Part shown: in pieces, positions 1-8,992 of the stretch | Layout of the letters: each line of letters starts with the position of its first letter | Numbering within the stretch: position 1 is the stretch's first letter | DNA from: JALZAQ01 sp038253885 | GTDB lineage: Bacteria > Gemmatimonadota > Gemmatimonadetes > Gemmatimonadales > Gemmatimonadaceae | Assembly (NCBI GenBank): GCA_038253885.1 | Contig: JBBSGP010000003.1 | Coordinates: 1 to 64,000 of the forward strand | DNA: 64,000 nt | Reading direction: 5' to 3' | Made by a program: the position numbers and the translations under genes | Notes under the pieces: generated by a model | Database searches by the model: none | What the model was told of the DNA's origin: nothing | The model's input: the letters and a program-made list of their open reading frames with translations, nothing else

Positions 1-10
1 GCGGAATCGC

Positions 11-2431
11 TCACTCCTGGCGGAGGGCGAGCAGCGGATCGATATGAGTGGCGCGGCGCGCCGGAAGGTAGCTCGCCAACAGCGCCACGCCGGCGAGCAG
101 GGCGACGATCGCGGCGTAGGTCGGCGGATCTCCGGGCGTGATCTCGAACAGCAAGCTGCTCATCAATCGGGTGAGGGCGATCGCTCCAAAGAGGCCAAGA
201 CCGATGCCGGCGACAACGAGCCACGCTCCCTGGCCGACGATCAGCGAGACCACGTCCGAGCTCCGCGCCCCGAGCGCCATCCGCACGCCGATCTCGTGCG
301 TTCGCTGCGTGACGCCGAAGGAGATGACGCCGTAGATCCCGACGATGGCCAGAACCAGGCCGAGGATGGCGAACGTTCCGAAGAGCATCGTGCTGAGTCG
401 GCTCTTTCCGAGCGAGTCGTCGACGTAGCTCGACAGGCGCTTGACGGACGCGATCGCCTGCTCGGGATCCACCTCGCGCACGGCGGCGCGCACCGGTGCG
501 GCGAGTGAGAGGGGCTCCGACGTGGTGCCCCGCACCACCAGCGTCATCGTGCCGTACGGCATCTGCGCCAGCGGCCGATAGATCTCCATCTTGGGCGCGG
601 CGTCGAGCCCGGTGTGATGCACGTCACCCACCACGCCGACGACCGTGACATCCAGGTTCTTGTACCACTCGTAGAGGATTCGCTTTCCGATGGCGTTCTG
701 ATTGGGCCAGAAGGTCTGGGCCAGAGTTCGGCTGACGACCGCGACGTCCGGGGCGCGCTCGTCGTCTGACGACGCCAGCAGCCGGCCCTGGCGGAGAGGG
801 ATGCCGATGGCGCGGAAGTATCCCGGAGTCACCGCGCGCATGTCGCCAATCGGCTCCTGACCCTTTGGCGGAGCGGGCCTGTCGGCCGGCTGCACGTCGG
901 TGGCCGAGCGCTCCCCGGATAGCGGCAGGAAGCTGATCGCGCCGACAGCGCGCACACCCGGGAGGACCGCGATGCGATCCTCGATGCGGCGGAAGGCCGC
1001 CACCTGCTGCTGAGGTTCCGGGAAATGCGACCGCAACAGGCCGACCTTCCCTACCAGAACGCCGTGGGCGTCGAATCCCGGATCGACCGCCTGGAGCTGC
1101 GCGAAGCTGCGCACCATGAGACCCGCTCCCGACAGAAGGATCATCGCCAGCGACAGCTCCGCGACCACGAGCGCGCCGCGAACGCGGCCCCGGCCTCGTC
1201 CCGCGGTGTTGCTCCGCCCGCTCTCCTTGAGTGAGTCGTGCACGCTGCCGCGCGCTGTGGCAAGCGCGGGCGCGAGGCCGAAGAGCACGCCGGTCACGAG
1301 TGCCAGGACTACCGTAAAGGCCAGCACGCGAGCGTCCAGACCAATCTCCGACGCCCGCGGAACCGGGAGCTCGGCGGGGATCAGGGCAACCAGCGCACTC
1401 GTCCCCCAGTAGGCCAGCAGGAGGCCGAGCACCGCCGCGCAGAGGCTCAGTGTCACGCTCTCCGTTATCAGTTGCCGGAAGAGGCGACGCGGAGTGGCCC
1501 CGAGCGACATCCGGATGGCGATCTCGCGCTCGCGACCCGCGGCCCGGGCGAGCAGGAGATTGGCGACGTTGGCGCACGCGATGAGCAGGAGGAACGCGAC
1601 GGCTCCAGCGAGCACCAGCAGAGCCGGACGTGCGCGACCCACGAGGTCGTCCTGCAGGGGCACGACGTTGGTGGTCCAATTGGTCTCGATGTCCGGCAGC
1701 AGCTGCGTCTGACGTCTGGCGAGAGAAGCCATCTCCGCCTGGGCGGCGCCGAGCGTTGATCCCGGCTTGAGCCGCGCGATCACTCGCATGGAGCGGCCGG
1801 GGGCAGTCCGGTGCGCCGGCAGGAAAACGAGTGGCGCGTACGCATCCACCGGCTCGAAAACGCTCGCGCCTCGCGGCAGCACGCCGATCACCGTGTACGG
1901 CAAGCCGCCGAGCGTGACGCTCCGGCCGAGGACGTCCGCCCGCGCGCCGAACCGCCGCCGCCAGATCGCATCGCTGAGAACCACCACCTTGGCGGCGCCC
2001 GGCAGATCGTCGGATGCGGTGAACACTCGACCCGCCTCGGCGCGCAGGCCGAGCATGGAGAAGAGCGAGGACGTCGTGGACCGCAACCGCACCGGCTCGC
2101 TCTCCCCGCCTTCCCCACCGAGAATGATGTCGCGCTCGAACAGGGGAGCCATCGACTCGAAGGAGGTCGCCTGATCTCGCCAGAACAGAAAATTGGCCGG
2201 ACCCACGACGTTGCGCTTGTCGTCAGAGTCGATCCGGTGCTCCCACAGCATCACGAGCCGGGACGGATCGCGGTACGGAAGCTCGCGCAGCAACACGGCG
2301 TTCACGACGCTGAACATGGCGGTGTTGGCCCCGATGCCGAGAGCCAGCACCACCACTGTGATCGCCGTGAATCCCGGGCTCTTGATGAGGGAGCGGAACG
2401 CGTAGCGAAGGTCCTGCATCAGGGTATCCAT
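11..2431 (-). CDS. ABC transporter permease, duplicated MacB/FtsX type (ADOP family)
   Basis: Inner-membrane permease of a MacB-like exporter, about 806 aa. The N-terminus (DLRYAFRSLIKSPGFTAITV) is typical of ADOP permeases: a short cytoplasmic segment, one membrane helix, a MacB-type periplasmic core domain, then an FtsX helix bundle. This layout occurs twice: helices near residues 20-45, 280-410 and 690-800, with core domains between. The C-terminal FtsX block contains the typical THEIGVRMALGAR segment. I chose ATG 2431 over GTG 2437 because a GGAG lies 5 nt upstream of the ATG. It is the third gene of an exporter operon, 44 nt after the ATPase. The family exports peptides, lipids or drugs; the substrate here cannot be read from sequence. 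Confidence 0.93.
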   Translation of the reverse strand: MDTLMQDLRYAFRSLIKSPGFTAITVVVLALGIGANTAMFSVVNAVLLRELPYRDPSRLVMLWEHRIDSDDKRNVVGPANFLFWRDQATSFESMAPLFERDIILGGEGGESEPVRLRSTTSSLFSMLGLRAEAGRVFTASDDLPGAAKVVVLSDAIWRRRFGARADVLGRSVTLGGLPYTVIGVLPRGASVFEPVDAYAPLVFLPAHRTAPGRSMRVIARLKPGSTLGAAQAEMASLARRQTQLLPDIETNWTTNVVPLQDDLVGRARPALLVLAGAVAFLLLIACANVANLLLARAAGREREIAIRMSLGATPRRLFRQLITESVTLSLCAAVLGLLLAYWGTSALVALIPAELPVPRASEIGLDARVLAFTVVLALVTGVLFGLAPALATARGSVHDSLKESGRSNTAGRGRGRVRGALVVAELSLAMILLSGAGLMVRSFAQLQAVDPGFDAHGVLVGKVGLLRSHFPEPQQQVAAFRRIEDRIAVLPGVRAVGAISFLPLSGERSATDVQPADRPAPPKGQEPIGDMRAVTPGYFRAIGIPLRQGRLLASSDDERAPDVAVVSRTLAQTFWPNQNAIGKRILYEWYKNLDVTVVGVVGDVHHTGLDAAPKMEIYRPLAQMPYGTMTLVVRGTTSEPLSLAAPVRAAVREVDPEQAIASVKRLSSYVDDSLGKSRLSTMLFGTFAILGLVLAIVGIYGVISFGVTQRTHEIGVRMALGARSSDVVSLIVGQGAWLVVAGIGLGLFGAIALTRLMSSLLFEITPGDPPTYAAIVALLAGVALLASYLPARRATHIDPLLALRQE

Positions 2432-2481
2432 GACCACTCCGCGAGCGGGACCGCCGGCGCGCGTCGCGCCGGCGCGTTACA

Positions 2482-3234
2482 TCATGCCGTCTCGGTTGTC
2501 TCCTGTACCACGCGTCCGTCGAACAGGTGGATGCTGCGATCGGCGTGGCGGGCGTAGCGGGGGTCGTGGGTGACCATGCAGATGGTGGCGCCGGCGCGGT
2601 GCAGGTCCCGCAGCAGCTCCATCACCGCTTCGCCATTTGTGGAGTCCAGGTTTCCCGTCGGCTCGTCGGCGAGAAGAATCAGGGGCTCTCCCGCCACGGC
2701 GCGGGCAACGGCCACGCGCTGCTGCTGTCCGCCGGAGAGCTGCGACGGGTAGTGCTTCATCCGGTGCGACATTCCCACTTTTTCCAGCGCTTCGGTCACC
2801 CGCTTCCGGCGCTCCCCCGCATCCATGCCCCGGTAGGTCAGCGGCAGCTCGACGTTCTCGTAGACGGTGAGGTCGCCGATCAGGTTGAACGCTTGGAAGA
2901 TGAATCCGATCTGGCGGTTGCGGACCTTCGCGCGATCGGATGCCGACAGATTGGCGACCGGCTGGCCGTCGAGCAGATACTGTCCGTCGGTCGGCGTGTC
3001 CAGCAGGCCGAGGATCGAGAGCAGAGTCGTCTTGCCGCACCCGGATGGTCCGGAGATCGCGAGGTATTCGCCAGGCTTCACGTCGAGATGAACCTCCGCC
3101 AGTGCATGCGTCTCCACCTCATCGGTGAAGAAGATCTTCTTGATTCCCTCGAGATGAATGAGTGCCTTGGCGCCGTCGGAGCGCGCGTCCGAGGCGTAGC
3201 GGGAGTCGCTGGGCTGCATGGCGGGTTGGGGCAT
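2482..3234 (-). CDS. ABC transporter ATP-binding protein, MacB/LolD type
   Basis: Cytoplasmic ATPase (250 aa) that powers the adjacent permease. Walker A is GPSGCGKTT, the signature motif is LSGGQQQR, and Walker B with the catalytic Glu is ILLADEPTGNLD. The H-loop is TICMVTHDP. A roughly 30-residue N-terminal extension precedes the core, which starts at IHLEGIKKIF. It lies between the adaptor gene (47 nt upstream) and the permease gene (44 nt downstream), so the three are very likely one transcript and one tripartite machine. Confidence 0.95.
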   Translation of the reverse strand: MPQPAMQPSDSRYASDARSDGAKALIHLEGIKKIFFTDEVETHALAEVHLDVKPGEYLAISGPSGCGKTTLLSILGLLDTPTDGQYLLDGQPVANLSASDRAKVRNRQIGFIFQAFNLIGDLTVYENVELPLTYRGMDAGERRKRVTEALEKVGMSHRMKHYPSQLSGGQQQRVAVARAVAGEPLILLADEPTGNLDSTNGEAVMELLRDLHRAGATICMVTHDPRYARHADRSIHLFDGRVVQETTETA

Positions 3235-3281
3235 GAGAACCTGGTGGTTGTGAGGGGCAGGAATGCGACGGAAAAATCGAG

Positions 3282-4529
3282 TCAGCGCAGCCGAACTTTC
3301 TGGTAGCTGTCCCAGTTGGACATGTCGGAGATGATCACCTTGTCACCCACCTTGAGTCCCTGTAGCACCTCGATTGTGTTCACCGAGCTGCGGCCGAGCT
3401 TCGCGTTCACACGGTCCGCGGTCTTGCCGTCCTGCTCCAGTCGGAAGAGACCCACGGTGCTCTCGGATTGGCCGTATGCCGGCCGCCCGACGTACATGAT
3501 GTCCTTCAGGCGCTCGATCTCCACCGTGCCATCGACGCTGAGGTCCGGACGCGCGCCGGGCGGAAGAGGACCATCCAATGCGACATCCACAGTCACCGTT
3601 CCGTTTGTCGCGCCTGGATCCTGACGGATGACGTGGCCGGGAACGATGCCGTTCCGGGTGTCGATCGACGCGTGCTGGCCAATCATCACGTCCTTCGCCT
3701 GCGTCTCCGGAATGTGGAGCACCGCCTTGAGCCGTCCCGGCTGCGCGACCCGGGCCAGCAGCTGCCCCGGAACCACGTACTGACCGAGCTCGAGCGACAT
3801 GTCCGTCAGCACCCCGTCCTCGCCCGCCTTGACCTGCATCGACGCGATGCGATTCTCCTGGAACTTGGCGATCGCTTTCATCCGCTCCACCTGGTTCTGC
3901 TGCAGCGCGAGCTGCTTCGCGTTCTGCTTGGTCACCATGTCCAGCCGCTGCCGCTCGAGATCGATGCGGGTCTGCAGGTCCGCGGCCTTTTCGCGGGCGC
4001 GCTGGAGCTCGCCAGCGGATGCCAACCCGCGCTGCGCCAGTGTCTCGGCGCTGCTGAGCGTGCGCTGCGCTTCCTGATATTCGGTCCGGAGCAGCGAGAC
4101 GGTCGATGCCTGCGTCAGCCGAGCCTGCTCGAGCGTCGTGCGCAGATTGACCAGCTCCGCCTCGGCTGCCGTCAGCTGCCGCTGCGCCTCCAGCGACTGG
4201 AGCTGGACGTCCGGATTGCTGAGCTCGAGAAGCGGAGTGTCCTTTGTCACCTTCTCGCCGGCGCGCAGCGCGATGTTCTCCACACGTCCTGCGGTGAGCG
4301 CGGAGATCAACCGGATCTGCTCGGGGACGAGCGTTCCGGGCCCGCGAACCTGGCGCACCATCTCCCCGCGTCGCACGGTGTCGATCATGAGGGTGGCACG
4401 ATCGACCGAGGGTGGCGCAGGCTGAAGTGTGCTGACCTTGAAGGCGAGGAGGGCGAGAACGACCGCGCCGACACCGCCGTACACGTACTTGCGGCGATTC
4501 TTGACGGGGGCGCGCGGAATGTCGACCAA
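3282..4529 (-). CDS. Efflux periplasmic adaptor (HlyD/MacA-like membrane fusion protein)
   Basis: Periplasmic adaptor (415 aa) expected to link the inner-membrane ABC permease to an outer-membrane channel. A cytoplasmic N-terminus (KNRRKYV) is followed by one membrane helix near residues 18-35. A lipoyl/barrel half-motif then flanks a long alpha-helical hairpin rich in Q, E, L and R (roughly residues 110-230, coiled-coil-like), followed by a beta-barrel domain and a C-terminal membrane-proximal domain. The start is TTG at 4529 with a good GAGGAGAA ribosome site 5-10 nt upstream. First gene of the exporter operon; the 195 nt upstream (4530-4724) hold no other gene. Confidence 0.92.
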   Translation of the reverse strand: MVDIPRAPVKNRRKYVYGGVGAVVLALLAFKVSTLQPAPPSVDRATLMIDTVRRGEMVRQVRGPGTLVPEQIRLISALTAGRVENIALRAGEKVTKDTPLLELSNPDVQLQSLEAQRQLTAAEAELVNLRTTLEQARLTQASTVSLLRTEYQEAQRTLSSAETLAQRGLASAGELQRAREKAADLQTRIDLERQRLDMVTKQNAKQLALQQNQVERMKAIAKFQENRIASMQVKAGEDGVLTDMSLELGQYVVPGQLLARVAQPGRLKAVLHIPETQAKDVMIGQHASIDTRNGIVPGHVIRQDPGATNGTVTVDVALDGPLPPGARPDLSVDGTVEIERLKDIMYVGRPAYGQSESTVGLFRLEQDGKTADRVNAKLGRSSVNTIEVLQGLKVGDKVIISDMSNWDSYQKVRLR

Positions 4530-4724
4530 GGCGTTCTCCTCGGGGATCGGAGCGGAATATTCCTGCTCATCCCTAAGGAAGGAGCGTGCCGCCTCCAGGG
4601 CGAATGCAACCGTTGTGGAGAGAGTGAGTTAGGCCGAGAGCCGCCCTGATTGTGGAGGGCCGTTTGTACGCCTGTGGGATTGGTCGTCCCATTACCGGAC
4701 ATGCGCTCGCGCCCATCGTGGCTG

Positions 4725-5384
4725 CTAACGCCCGGCGGTTTGCGGTGTCGCGAGCGATCTCCAGGAGCCGACGAGCCAGAGGATGCCCATCGCCAGTCCG
4801 GCAATCACATCGGTGGGCCAGTGCACTCCGAGATACAGTCGCGAGTAGAGGCTCACGATCGTGATCAGGCCGACGACGGTGTAGGGCCAGCGCCACCCCC
4901 GCTCACGATGAAGCAGGAGCGCGAACGTGAGCAGGACTGAGATGCTCGCGACCATGTGCCCACTCGGAAAGGATGCTTGCGAGTGCTGGCCGCGGTGCTC
5001 CCAGAGCTCAGGCCGCGGCCGGTCGAAGATCAGTTTGAGTCCGCTGTTGAGCGCCGCCGCTCCTACCGTCACAGCGAGCAGATGCACGGCGATGTCGCCC
5101 CGGCCCACGCGTGTGGCGCGCCACGCGGCAACGAGCGCGATCGGAAGGAGCGACCAGTTCGTTCCCGACCATGGGACGGCGAGCATCACGTCGTCGAGGA
5201 GCGTGGGAAGTCGGGTATGCATCCGCAGGAGGAGTGTGCGCTCCCACCCGAGCCCGTTGTCCCAGTCGCCGGCGTGGCGCGACCAGACCGCGATCGCCAC
5301 CCCGGCGAGCGCCGCGACGAGCCAGCCCGCTGCGACCATCCGCCACCGGACCGCTCTCGACGCTCGAACCAGCTCGTCCCTCAC
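4725..5384 (-). CDS. PAP2-family membrane phosphatase
   Basis: Integral membrane phosphatase (219 aa) of the phosphatidic acid phosphatase type 2 superfamily, acting on lipid or isoprenoid phosphates outside the inner leaflet. All three active-site motifs are visible: KLIFDRPRP (KX6RP), SFPSGHM (PSGH) and SRLYLGVHWPTD (SRX5HX3D). About six hydrophobic helices fit the family. The start is GTG 5384, overlapping the stop of the upstream PAP2 gene by 4 nt (GTGA), so the two are translationally coupled. Substrate candidates are undecaprenyl-PP, phosphatidate or phosphatidylglycerol-phosphate; sequence does not decide. Confidence 0.92.
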   Translation of the reverse strand: MRDELVRASRAVRWRMVAAGWLVAALAGVAIAVWSRHAGDWDNGLGWERTLLLRMHTRLPTLLDDVMLAVPWSGTNWSLLPIALVAAWRATRVGRGDIAVHLLAVTVGAAALNSGLKLIFDRPRPELWEHRGQHSQASFPSGHMVASISVLLTFALLLHRERGWRWPYTVVGLITIVSLYSRLYLGVHWPTDVIAGLAMGILWLVGSWRSLATPQTAGR

Positions 5385-6193
5385 GTCGCCAGCCCCTTGG
5401 CCTCCCGTTCAGCCGGGTGGAGATCACGCTCGTGCTGGAGCTCGCGGGGTCGATAGCGCATCGCGAAGACGCGAACCGCTTCGAGCCCGGCCATGCAGAA
5501 GGCGGCCCAGGCCAGCCCGAGGGTGACACCGGCCAGCACGTCCGACGGGTAGTGGACGCCGAGATACAGCCGGCTGACGCAGATGAGCATGACGAACACG
5601 AGGGCCGCGAACATTGTGAGCGCACGCGACCAGGCGCGCGATTGCAGGCGCGCCGCCAGATAGGCCACGGTGAAGTAGACGATGGCCGAGTTCATCGCGT
5701 GCCCGGACGGGAAGGAGCTGCTGGTCGCATGCGTGACCCAGGTGAAAACCTGGGGCCGCGGTCGGGCGAAGTGCAGCTTGAGGATCCCGTCGAGCACGAT
5801 GCCGCCTCCCGTCGCCACGAGCAGCAGAAACGCGGAGTAGCGGTGCTCGGTCAGATAGAGAAACAGCGCCGCGACCCCCACCAGCACCATGACCACGAGA
5901 CCGGTGCCGAGAGCCGTGAACTCGAGGAGGGACGCCTCGATCCAGTGCACGCGGTGCGCTCCCAACCACGCGAGCACAGCGGTGTCGAACGCCTGCGTTG
6001 CTCCGGCCCGCACGTGCTCCGCGACGACGACGAAGCCCCAAGTGCCGAGTATGGCGACCGCCGCCCCCGAGATGAGGAAGATCCCGAAGGCGCCGTAGAA
6101 GCTCGTGGCGTGCGCGGCGACGGTGCGGATCCAGCCGTAGAACAGATCAGTCAGCACGTCGAATCGACTTCGTTGGCGCTCGCGTCGCTCCAT
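5381..6193 (-). CDS. PAP2-family membrane phosphatase
   Basis: Second PAP2 phosphatase (270 aa), not a close copy of its neighbour. Motifs: KLHFARPRP, SSFPSGHAMNS and SRLYLGVHYPSD. It carries an additional N-terminal membrane helix (around residues 35-60) before the six-helix core. It starts at ATG 6193 and its stop codon overlaps the start of the downstream PAP2 gene. Tandem coupled PAP2 genes suggest two related substrates, or a heteromeric enzyme; that is inference. Confidence 0.92.
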   Translation of the reverse strand: MERRERQRSRFDVLTDLFYGWIRTVAAHATSFYGAFGIFLISGAAVAILGTWGFVVVAEHVRAGATQAFDTAVLAWLGAHRVHWIEASLLEFTALGTGLVVMVLVGVAALFLYLTEHRYSAFLLLVATGGGIVLDGILKLHFARPRPQVFTWVTHATSSSFPSGHAMNSAIVYFTVAYLAARLQSRAWSRALTMFAALVFVMLICVSRLYLGVHYPSDVLAGVTLGLAWAAFCMAGLEAVRVFAMRYRPRELQHERDLHPAEREAKGLAT

Positions 6194-6370
6194 GGCTCTG
6201 GCGGTGGCGGGAAAGGCGCTGCGAGGGCGCCAACAGGAAGAGCTGGGTCGCGGCCGGAACGAGTCTATTCGCGGCTCCAGGGATCCGCAATGAATCCGAC
6301 CCGTCGCCGGGCGAGGCGGGCGGCGGTAGCTTTCGGGACCACGCTCTCTCTCCTCTCGTCCGAGAAATCC

Positions 6371-8542
6371 ATGTCCGAACGGATCGTCCGCGGGTTCTCT
6401 CTCCTCGGCCTCCTCATCGCAGTTGGCGCGGCCTCCTCATCCGCATCGGCACAGTCGAGAACGCGTACCCGCGCTTCCGGCACGGCTGCCTCGGTGGCGC
6501 GCGGTGAGTCGTCGGTCGTCACGGGTCCGGTGAAGGAGTTCGGCACCATGTGGACGTTCGAGGCGCCGCCGCTCGACTACTGGAAGTCTCGCTACGGCTT
6601 CACCGCTGATCGCGCGTGGCTGGATCACGTGCGGCTCGCATCGGTGCGGCTACCCAACTGCTCGGCGTCGTTCGTCTCGCAGCGCGGATTGGTGATGTCC
6701 AATCACCACTGTGCCCGGGAATGCATCACCGCCGTCTCGCCGCGTGACACCAACTACCAGGCGGCCGGCTTCGTCTCGGCGTCGGAGGGAGATGAGCGCA
6801 AGTGCCCTGGCTACTTCGTGGATCAGCTCCAGTCGATGGAGGATGTCACGGCCGCCATCCGGGCCGCGGTCACTGCCAAGGGGACGGGCGAGCGTGTCGC
6901 GCAGCGGGCATCCGCGATCGACCGCGTCCAGAAGGAGTGCAGGGAGTCGACGAAGCTCACCTGCCAGGTCGTCAGCCTGTACCAGGGCGGCATGTACTCG
7001 CTGTATCGCTACCGGAGGTTCGACGACATCCGCCTGGTGATGGCGCCGGAGGAGGCAATCAGCTTCTATGGCGGAGACCCGGACAATTTCACCTATCCGC
7101 GATACGATCTCGATCTGTCGCTCTTTCGTGCGTATGAGAACGGCCAGCCGGTGCAGCCCAAGGATTTTCTCAAGTGGAGCGCGGCCGGCGCGCGGGACAG
7201 CGAAGTGGTGTTCGTCACCGGCAATCCGGGATCGACCGGCCGACTCCTGACCGTTGCACAGATGGAATTCCTGCGGGACGTGGCGTATCCGGGAACGCTC
7301 GCGAGCTACGAGCGGACTCTCGGCGTGCTCCGGCAGCTGGCCTCGCGAAGTGAAGAGGCGCGCCGTCGTCACGGTGACCAGATCTTCGGTCTCGAGAACT
7401 CCCGCAAAGCCGTCACCGGATATCGCGCCGGCCTGCTCGACAGCTCGATCATGACTCGCAAGCGCACTTTCGAGCGGAATTTCCGTTCCCGGGTCGCCGC
7501 CGACCCAGCGTTGCGGGCGCGATACGGGGCGGCGTATGGCGAGATCGAGCGCGCCGAGAAGGAACTCGGGGCGATGGCGGCCAAGACACGTTTCTACAAC
7601 TTCGGCGGCTCGACTCTGCTCGGCTACGCCGGTGTCATCGTCCGCCTTCCCAAGGAAGGGCTGCTCGCCGACTCGCTGCGGCTGCCCTCCTATCGGCGCG
7701 GCGGGTTGGAGCAGCTGCGAACGTTTGCCCAGAGCCAGGATACGCTCGATGTCGACCTGGAGCGGATGACTCTCGCCGCGCAGCTCGCGGGCGCGCAGAA
7801 GGAGCTTCCGCCCAACGATCCCTTCCTCCAGGCCGTGCTCGCTGGCCGCACCCCCGACGCAGTGGCCGCCGCGCTCATCTCGGATAGCAAGCTCGCGGAT
7901 CTGGAGACGAGAAAGGCTCTTCTCTCGGGCGGCGCGCCGAATGTCGCGACGTCTACCGACCCTCTCATCGTGATGGCGCGCCGCATCGCTCCCCTGGCGC
8001 GGGATGTGGCGATGCGGTCCGACAGGCTCAACGCCACAATCTCCGCGAACGCGGAGAAGATCGGCCAGGCACTCTTCGCCGCGTACGGCACGACGCTGCC
8101 GCCGGACGCGACGTTCACACTGCGGATCACCGACGGCGTCGTGAAAGGCTTCCCGATGAACGGCACGATCGCTCCCTACCACACGTCGTTCTTCGGCCTG
8201 TACGACCGGGCCGCCGACTTCGACAACAAGCCTCCCTTCCAGCTTCCGCCACGGTGGGTGATGCGGCGCGACCAGCTCGATCTCGCGACCCCGTTCAACT
8301 TCGTCTCGACCAACGACATCATCGGGGGGAATTCCGGAAGTCCGGTGATCAATCGGAGCGCCGAGGTCGTCGGGCTGATCTTCGACGGCAACATCGAGTC
8401 GCTGCCCAACCGGTTCATCTTCACCGACGAAGTCGCCCGCTCGGTCAGCGTGCACTCCCGTGCGATCACGGAGGCGCTGCGCAAGGTGTACGGCGCGGCC
8501 AGAATCGCGGATGAGCTGGAGGGGAAAGCCGGAACACCGTAG
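6371..8542 (+). CDS. Peptidase S46, dipeptidyl-peptidase 7/11 type, exported
   Basis: Secreted or periplasmic serine dipeptidyl-peptidase (723 aa from ATG 6371) that removes N-terminal dipeptides from oligopeptides. A signal peptide (RGFSLLGLLIAVGAASSSAS) starts right after this ATG; an earlier ATG at 6290 would only add a basic leader before it. The chymotrypsin-like triad is recognisable: His in SNHHC (residues 112/113), Asp in YPRYDLDL (246-248) and Ser655 in GGNSGSP. The residue 18 after the catalytic Ser is Gly (FDGN), as in DPP7-type enzymes that prefer hydrophobic P1; DPP11-type enzymes carry Arg there (from memory of the family). The length is normal for S46. Confidence 0.95.
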   Translation: MSERIVRGFSLLGLLIAVGAASSSASAQSRTRTRASGTAASVARGESSVVTGPVKEFGTMWTFEAPPLDYWKSRYGFTADRAWLDHVRLASVRLPNCSASFVSQRGLVMSNHHCARECITAVSPRDTNYQAAGFVSASEGDERKCPGYFVDQLQSMEDVTAAIRAAVTAKGTGERVAQRASAIDRVQKECRESTKLTCQVVSLYQGGMYSLYRYRRFDDIRLVMAPEEAISFYGGDPDNFTYPRYDLDLSLFRAYENGQPVQPKDFLKWSAAGARDSEVVFVTGNPGSTGRLLTVAQMEFLRDVAYPGTLASYERTLGVLRQLASRSEEARRRHGDQIFGLENSRKAVTGYRAGLLDSSIMTRKRTFERNFRSRVAADPALRARYGAAYGEIERAEKELGAMAAKTRFYNFGGSTLLGYAGVIVRLPKEGLLADSLRLPSYRRGGLEQLRTFAQSQDTLDVDLERMTLAAQLAGAQKELPPNDPFLQAVLAGRTPDAVAAALISDSKLADLETRKALLSGGAPNVATSTDPLIVMARRIAPLARDVAMRSDRLNATISANAEKIGQALFAAYGTTLPPDATFTLRITDGVVKGFPMNGTIAPYHTSFFGLYDRAADFDNKPPFQLPPRWVMRRDQLDLATPFNFVSTNDIIGGNSGSPVINRSAEVVGLIFDGNIESLPNRFIFTDEVARSVSVHSRAITEALRKVYGAARIADELEGKAGTP

Positions 8543-8550
8543 CCGGCTTG

Positions 8551-8579
8551 TTGGCGCCGCGGCGGTGTGGCGCTATGAT
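8551..8579 (+). promoter_or_regulatory. Candidate sigma70-type promoter of the SPFH/flotillin cluster
   Basis: TTGGCG (8551-8556), a 17-nt spacer, then TATGAT (8574-8579). The -10 box matches 5 of 6 consensus bases and the -35 box 3 of 6. It lies just after the S46 peptidase stop and about 150 nt before the first gene of the membrane-raft cluster. The 186-nt gap (8543-8728) holds no other recognisable element. Confidence 0.45.
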
Positions 8580-8728
8580 AGGCCACCCGGAGCGAAGTGG
8601 CGGCGTCGGCGAGGAGTCGGGTCTCCCGTCATGAACGCGTTGTGCGGCAACGGGTTGAGGGGTTCGCGCAGCCGCGCCGCTTGCGTCCTGAAACTCGGCG
8701 ATCCGCCTCGCCGTCCTATGAGACAAAC

Positions 8729-8992
8729 ATGTCAGCGATTCTTCTGGAGGGTGTGCTGTTCGTCGCATCGATCGCGGCGGGAGCGGCCCTCCTTCTCTTT
8801 GGAGTCGTGAACCGCACTTCCCTAGGACTCCGCCTCCGGCAAGTGCAGAACCGGAAGCGGATCGAACGTGCAGCGGAGCTGGTGTGCCCCGCGCACGGAC
8901 CGCACACGGAGGAGCAGCTCGTGCGCCTCTCCAGCGGTGACCGTATCTGCCCTGACTGCTTCCAGGAGGCTGTCGATGGCAAGCTCGATTAG
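8729..8992 (+). CDS. Small membrane protein with zinc-ribbon-like tail
   Basis: An 87-aa protein with one N-terminal membrane helix (about residues 3-25, LLEGVLFVASIAAGAALLLF). A basic linker and a short C-terminal domain follow, with CPAH and CPDC spaced like a zinc knuckle or ribbon. I placed the start at ATG 8729; upstream codons in this frame look non-coding. Its end overlaps the start of the SPFH gene by 17 nt, which ties it to that operon. I do not recognise the family. A role as an accessory of the SPFH proteins is inference from position. Confidence 0.7.
   Translation: MSAILLEGVLFVASIAAGAALLLFGVVNRTSLGLRLRQVQNRKRIERAAELVCPAHGPHTEEQLVRLSSGDRICPDCFQEAVDGKLD

Noticed and set aside
5111..6370. 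Long 5' extension of the S46 peptidase frame
   Set aside because: It reads antisense through both PAP2 genes, is Arg/Pro-rich, and the signal peptide begins only at 6371.
6650..8455. 601-aa antisense reading frame over the S46 peptidase
   Set aside because: Shadow of GC-biased codon positions; low-complexity Arg/Glu/Gly composition and no motif.
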